Shown one piece after another: positions 5,252 to 8,389 of a DNA stretch of 8,389 nt; position 1 is the stretch's first letter, and each line of letters begins with the position of its first letter. The notes beneath the pieces were generated by a model, which was not told the origin of the DNA, did not search any database, and saw only the letters and a list, made by a program, of their open reading frames with translations. The stretch lies in assembly GCA_005791855.1 (NCBI GenBank), contig SXUH01000321.1:1-8389 (forward strand). Direction: 5' to 3'. Made by a program: the position numbers and the translations under genes. This DNA comes from Bdellovibrionales bacterium. Its GTDB lineage: Bacteria > Bdellovibrionota > Bacteriovoracia > Bacteriovoracales > Bacteriovoracaceae.

Positions 5252-6499
5252 ATGAAATTCTCCCCCCTGTTCTATTCCCGGTTAAAAGACAGACTCGTCC
5301 GAAAGTATCAAAAAGAGGTTAGGTCCCTCTCGAAGGACGCGCGGGATTTTCCCAAGCTCAAAGCAAGCCGCTGGTTCCAGAAGAACATTGACCACTTCGC
5401 CGACTTCACACCCGTGAACTGGTTCCTCTTGAGTCAGCTCGATTCCCTCTTCTACTTCTCCGAAGCCACCGAGCACGTGGACGACGGCCCGGAGTTCTCC
5501 CAGCTCCACGAGGAGATCTTCGACGGGTGGAACAAGAGCGAGTTCTCCGGGAGGTTCCTTAGGAGTTTGAACACCGGGCTGAGCCTCAAGAAGGCCTCGG
5601 GCCAGACGCTCAAGGCCTTCGACAACCACCTGGTAACCCTCGGAGAGCGGCACGTGCTCCGGCACAAGAAGCAGTCCTGGGACTACGTCCCCCAGACATC
5701 CCTCGGAGAAGTGAAGGACCGGCGGACGGGGACGGCCAGGCTCATGGACACGACGATCACCGTCGTCGGAAAGCACCTGGTGGTGAAGTCCGCTTCGCTC
5801 AAGGAGATGAAGGACTTCGCCAACCGGATCGAAGCGGCGCTGAAGATCATCAAGACCTGCTCCCCGACGTCCTGGGAACGGTTCCGCGCGTTCACCGAGG
5901 CGATCGTCCCGATCAAGCAGTCGGAGTTCGTGAGCTACTCCCACCAGGACCTGCCGGCGTACTCCATGATCAACCTCTACGACCGCGACTTCGTCGACCT
6001 CATGGACGATCTCCTGCACGAGAACGGGCACCACCACCTCAACTACTACCTCAACCTCACAAAGCTCATCGACGAGCCGGAGGACGCCATCTACTACTCC
6101 CCGTGGAGACGCACGCCGAGGCCCCTCCGGGGCATCTACCACGCCTACTTCACCTTCTTCTGGGCCTTCAAGCTCTTCGCGGACCTCATCGCCTCCGGCC
6201 GGCTCGAGGAACTGGACCGCCCGCTCTCCGGGGTAGAACGGGAGAAGGTCTACTGGCGAGCGGTGGAAGAGTTCCACATGCTGAATTTTTCCTTCGGTGA
6301 CCTCCGGTGGGCGAGGAAGAAAGGTCTGATCACCAAGGTCGGCTGGGAGCTCGTCGAAGAGCAGCAGCGGGAGCTCCGGAAGTTCCAGAGGAAGATCCCT
6401 CTCTGGGAGAAGAAGCTCGTGGCCCACCGGAAGGACCTGCGAGACCTCCGGGCGGTTTTGAAATCCGCGGCCAAGCACTACTCGAAGAAGAACCTATAG
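5252..6499 (+). CDS. HExxH-motif putative peptide-modification enzyme (aKG-HExxH beta-hydroxylase-like)
   Basis: This 415-residue soluble protein has no signal peptide. Its central part carries the hallmarks of the HExxH peptide-modification family (TIGR04267 type): LLHENGHHHLN with HExxH at 256-260, then after about 20 residues YYSPWRRTPRPLRGIYHAYF (281-300). Family members typically read YYaPWR.DPRPLgG. His297 is a candidate further metal ligand. Members of this family have been described as 2-oxoglutarate-dependent peptide beta-hydroxylases rather than proteases, often near RiPP precursors. No precursor, radical SAM or exporter gene is nearby here. The N-terminal 220 residues match nothing I know; the C-terminus (about 365-412) is a basic, probably coiled-coil helix. 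ATG 5252 is the only reasonable start, six bases after the tRNA, with no Shine-Dalgarno possible outside the tRNA. The stop overlaps that of the convergent gene. Motif assignment is good; the substrate is unknown. Confidence 0.82.
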   Translation: MKFSPLFYSRLKDRLVRKYQKEVRSLSKDARDFPKLKASRWFQKNIDHFADFTPVNWFLLSQLDSLFYFSEATEHVDDGPEFSQLHEEIFDGWNKSEFSGRFLRSLNTGLSLKKASGQTLKAFDNHLVTLGERHVLRHKKQSWDYVPQTSLGEVKDRRTGTARLMDTTITVVGKHLVVKSASLKEMKDFANRIEAALKIIKTCSPTSWERFRAFTEAIVPIKQSEFVSYSHQDLPAYSMINLYDRDFVDLMDDLLHENGHHHLNYYLNLTKLIDEPEDAIYYSPWRRTPRPLRGIYHAYFTFFWAFKLFADLIASGRLEELDRPLSGVEREKVYWRAVEEFHMLNFSFGDLRWARKKGLITKVGWELVEEQQRELRKFQRKIPLWEKKLVAHRKDLRDLRAVLKSAAKHYSKKNL

Positions 6500-6502
6500 G
6501 TT
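6491..6502. other. 12-bp palindrome holding both convergent stop codons
   Basis: AACCTATAGGTT is a perfect palindrome. Read on either strand it encodes Asn-Leu-stop, so the HExxH protein (ending KKNL) and the YgfZ-TPR protein (ending LDNL) finish with the same codons. Their coding regions overlap by 6 bp. No GC stem with a T run is present, so no intrinsic terminator separates the two transcripts. Confidence 0.8.
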
Positions 6503-8023
6503 ATCCAGTTCGAACTGCATCTGGTTGGCGGGCATGAGGTCCCCCTTGGCGGCGGCGACCTTGATCCCTTCCCTCCAGGTCTTCCGGGCGTCGTCCTTCT
6601 TCCCGAGGCCCTTGTAGGCCTTCCCGAGAGCGAGGTAGGCGACGGAGTAGGCCGGTTCGGTCCGGAGCACCGTCTGGAGATACCCCAGGGCAGTCTCCCA
6701 GTCCCCGCGTTCAACGGCGATGGAACCGAGCCCGTAGTTGGCGAGGGCGTCTTCCGCGTCGATCTCCAGGACCTGGCGGAACATCGACTCCCGCTGGAGC
6801 CACTCGCCCTCTCGCTGCTTCCTGCCGGACTCCTCTCTTTCCTTGAGGCGGGCCTCCTCGCCGAACTTCTGGAAGGACTTGACCGTGGCCAGGGACTTCT
6901 GCTGTTCGGCCTCTTCGATCCTCCCGAGCTTCATGAGGAACATGGAGAGGTTCGTGTGCGCGAGGACCGAGGTCGGGTCGAGCTTCGAGAGCTCTTCCAT
7001 GAGGCCGATGGCCTCCGGGTACCGGTCGAGCCGGCCCAGCATCACGCCGAGGCTCTCGTAGGCGTCGGCGAAGGTCGGGTCGATCCGGATGGCCAGGCGG
7101 AGCTTCTCCTCGGCCCTGGCGGTGTCGTCTCTTTTGAAGTCTTCGGTCGCCTGGTAGAAGAGCTCGGTGGCCTTCTCGCGCCGGCCGCCGGTGAGGAGCG
7201 GGTAGTACCTCACCGTCCCGGAGTAGTCGCTCCCGTCGATGCGGAAGTGGAGGGTCATGCCCTGGACCCGGAAGTCCCGCAGGAGGGAAGCCACGAGGTA
7301 GAACCTGTTGTCCCACGGGACGAGGGCCGTCGCCTCCCCGATTCGTTTCTCGAAGTTCAGGATCGGCCCGACGGGCGTCGGCCTGTCTGTCTCAATCAGC
7401 ACGGGGCTGTAGGCCGCGCCCCTGCGGGTTGCGATCTTCGAGACGGTTTCCTGGCCCGGGTAGCAGCCCTTGCTCGAGACGCTCAGATCGAAGAGGCGCA
7501 GGTTCGTGATGAGGTCCGGCTTAAAGTCCGAGCCGTCGAAGGAGGGCCAGCCGGTGAGGAGGCGCCAGTCCTGGACGTCGGCCGGGGCCACCTCCGGGAT
7601 CGCGGGATCCACCGTGGTGACGAGGACGGCTTCCTCTTCGAAAATGGTTCCGCGGAAGGCTTCTCGATCGGCGCCGGCGGTGACGTCTAGGCCCAGGACG
7701 ATGGTCCACTCCTGGGTGACGGGGCCGGAGATGGTCACGTCCTCGGAGATGAGGAAGCGGTTCAAGCGTTCGTTGGTCGCGGCGGCCAGGGCGGGCGGGA
7801 CGAGGTAGGTGAACCGGTCCGGACCAGCGAGGAGCCAGCCGTAGGCTTCGAGCCTTCCCTGCGGATCGAGGAAGCTCGCGAGGTGGAACTGGCCCGGGCC
7901 AAGGGCGGTGAGATCAAACGTCGACTGGGCCTGGAGGAAGGTCCTCGCATCGGGGCCAGCGATCAGGAAGGTCGAGAAGGGCCTAGTGAACCGACCACGG
8001 CTAAACCGATAGGTGTTAAGCAT
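6494..8023 (-). CDS. ygfZ: YgfZ/IBA57-type Fe-S assembly protein fused to C-terminal TPRs
   Basis: The 509 residues make two parts. Residues 1-275 are a YgfZ (GcvT-like, folate-binding) domain: FLIAGPDARTFLQAQSTFDL (19-38), FLDPQGRLEAYGWLL (51-65) and the signature KGCYPGQE (185-192) with the conserved Cys187. YgfZ and mitochondrial IBA57 help A-type carriers build or repair [4Fe-4S] clusters. Residues about 283-490 hold TPR units (near 283-316, 317-350, 351-384, 422-455 and 456-489), broken by a charged helical linker at about 385-412. Ordinary YgfZ proteins have about 330 residues and lack TPRs, so this is a fusion; the frame is open throughout. ATG 8021-8023 follows the carrier gene's stop by three bases. 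No strong Shine-Dalgarno is present, so coupling is likely. The product is probably cytoplasmic, with the TPRs recruiting clients or partners; the latter is inference. Confidence 0.9.
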   Translation of the reverse strand: MLNTYRFSRGRFTRPFSTFLIAGPDARTFLQAQSTFDLTALGPGQFHLASFLDPQGRLEAYGWLLAGPDRFTYLVPPALAAATNERLNRFLISEDVTISGPVTQEWTIVLGLDVTAGADREAFRGTIFEEEAVLVTTVDPAIPEVAPADVQDWRLLTGWPSFDGSDFKPDLITNLRLFDLSVSSKGCYPGQETVSKIATRRGAAYSPVLIETDRPTPVGPILNFEKRIGEATALVPWDNRFYLVASLLRDFRVQGMTLHFRIDGSDYSGTVRYYPLLTGGRREKATELFYQATEDFKRDDTARAEEKLRLAIRIDPTFADAYESLGVMLGRLDRYPEAIGLMEELSKLDPTSVLAHTNLSMFLMKLGRIEEAEQQKSLATVKSFQKFGEEARLKEREESGRKQREGEWLQRESMFRQVLEIDAEDALANYGLGSIAVERGDWETALGYLQTVLRTEPAYSVAYLALGKAYKGLGKKDDARKTWREGIKVAAAKGDLMPANQMQFELDNL

Positions 8024-8026
8024 GGC

Positions 8027-8362
8027 CTAGATGGAGAACGATTCGCCACAGCCGCAGGTGTTCTTGGCATTCGGGTTATCGAAGACGAAGCCCTTACCGT
8101 TCAAGCCGTCTTTGAAGTCGAGGACGATGCCCTTGAGGTAGATCACGGACTTCGGATCGATGAGGACCTTCACCGAGTCGAAGGTGAGGACATTGTCCTT
8201 TTCCTTTGCCGGACTGAATTCGATCTTGTAGGAGAGGCCCGAGCAGCCGCCGCCGGTCACCGCGAGACGAAGGCCCTTTGACCCATCGGGATTTTCCTTC
8301 GCGGCGATGGCCTTGATCTGTTCGATGGCCTTGTCAGTGATGGTAATAATAGATTGGTCCAT
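8027..8362 (-). CDS. erpA: A-type iron-sulfur carrier, ErpA-like
   Basis: This complete 111-residue HesB/IscA-family protein carries Fe-S clusters from scaffold to apo-enzymes in the cytoplasm. The three cluster-binding cysteines are present: Cys40 in TGGGCSGLSY, and Cys103 and Cys105 in NTCGCGESFSI. The ending NPNAK-TCGCG-SFSI is nearly that of E. coli ErpA, which favours ErpA over IscA or SufA, although the three are hard to separate by eye. ATG 8360-8362 has GGAG six bases upstream. The gene heads a two-gene unit with the YgfZ-TPR fusion, mirroring the ISCA-IBA57 pairing of mitochondria. A perfect inverted repeat surrounds the ribosome-binding site, and its own promoter probably lies at or beyond the right edge of the window. 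Confidence 0.93.
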   Translation of the reverse strand: MDQSIITITDKAIEQIKAIAAKENPDGSKGLRLAVTGGGCSGLSYKIEFSPAKEKDNVLTFDSVKVLIDPKSVIYLKGIVLDFKDGLNGKGFVFDNPNAKNTCGCGESFSI

Positions 8363-8381
8363 AAGTATCTCCAGTACTTAT
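8361..8381 (-). promoter_or_regulatory. Inverted repeat enclosing the RBS and start of the erpA-like gene
   Basis: ATAAGTA and TACTTAT form a perfect 7-bp inverted repeat around a seven-base centre, CTGGAGA, which contains the GGAG Shine-Dalgarno (8369-8372). The second arm includes the AT of the start codon. As DNA it could be a 21-bp operator, for instance for an Rrf2-type Fe-S regulator. As RNA it would be a weak AU-rich hairpin showing the ribosome site in its loop and partly hiding the AUG. Neither role is proven. Confidence 0.4.
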
Positions 8382-8389
8382 TAGTAATA

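Noticed and set aside
5282..6478. A 398-codon minus-strand open frame antisense to the HExxH gene
   Set aside because: It is low-complexity (Glu, Val, Leu, Arg, Pro) with no motif, while the plus-strand frame carries HExxH and YYSPW signatures. It reflects the scarcity of TTA, CTA and TCA codons.

Overview
The window looks like the chromosome of a GC-rich Gram-negative bacterium. It has a BamD-type outer-membrane assembly lipoprotein with a lipobox, an A-type Fe-S carrier and a tRNA with a genome-encoded CCA end. Coding strands favour C- and G-ending codons so strongly that long spurious ORFs stay open antisense to the real genes. The gene types (BamD, a BatE-like TPR/SH3 membrane protein, an AstA-like succinyltransferase, a YgfZ-TPR fusion) would suit Bdellovibrionota or another deltaproteobacterium-like lineage. 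That placement is an inference. No phage, insertion sequence or CRISPR array is seen.

Region 1 (1-2829, minus strand) is a tight four-gene operon. It is read from a sigma70-like promoter at 2801-2829 through a TPR/two-TM/SH3 protein, a cyclic-nucleotide-binding-domain protein, an AI-2E-family permease and finally BamD, which runs off the left edge. The gaps are 1, 3 and 8 nt. All four look envelope- or signalling-related.

Region 2 (2851-4557, plus strand) is a two-gene unit. An unrecognised 226-aa protein with an AT-rich core abuts, with no gap, an arginine N-succinyltransferase (AstA) homologue. No other arginine-succinyl-pathway gene is present. The AstA gene converges on, and overlaps by 4 bp, a minus-strand gene for a small, charged, probably disordered protein.

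Region 3 (5019-6499) starts with an AT-rich intergenic stretch carrying a good promoter for tRNA-Asn(GUU). Only six bases after the tRNA starts a 415-aa protein with the HExxH and YYSPW...RPL..G motifs of the putative peptide beta-hydroxylase family (TIGR04267-like). It has no Shine-Dalgarno sequence of its own and no precursor-peptide gene beside it.

Region 4 (6494-8389, minus strand) is a two-gene Fe-S unit: an ErpA-like A-type carrier followed by YgfZ fused to a C-terminal TPR array. This matches the known ISCA-IBA57 partnership. A perfect 7-bp inverted repeat surrounds the carrier's ribosome-binding site and reaches into its start codon. The YgfZ-TPR gene and the HExxH gene converge and share a palindrome that supplies both stop codons.
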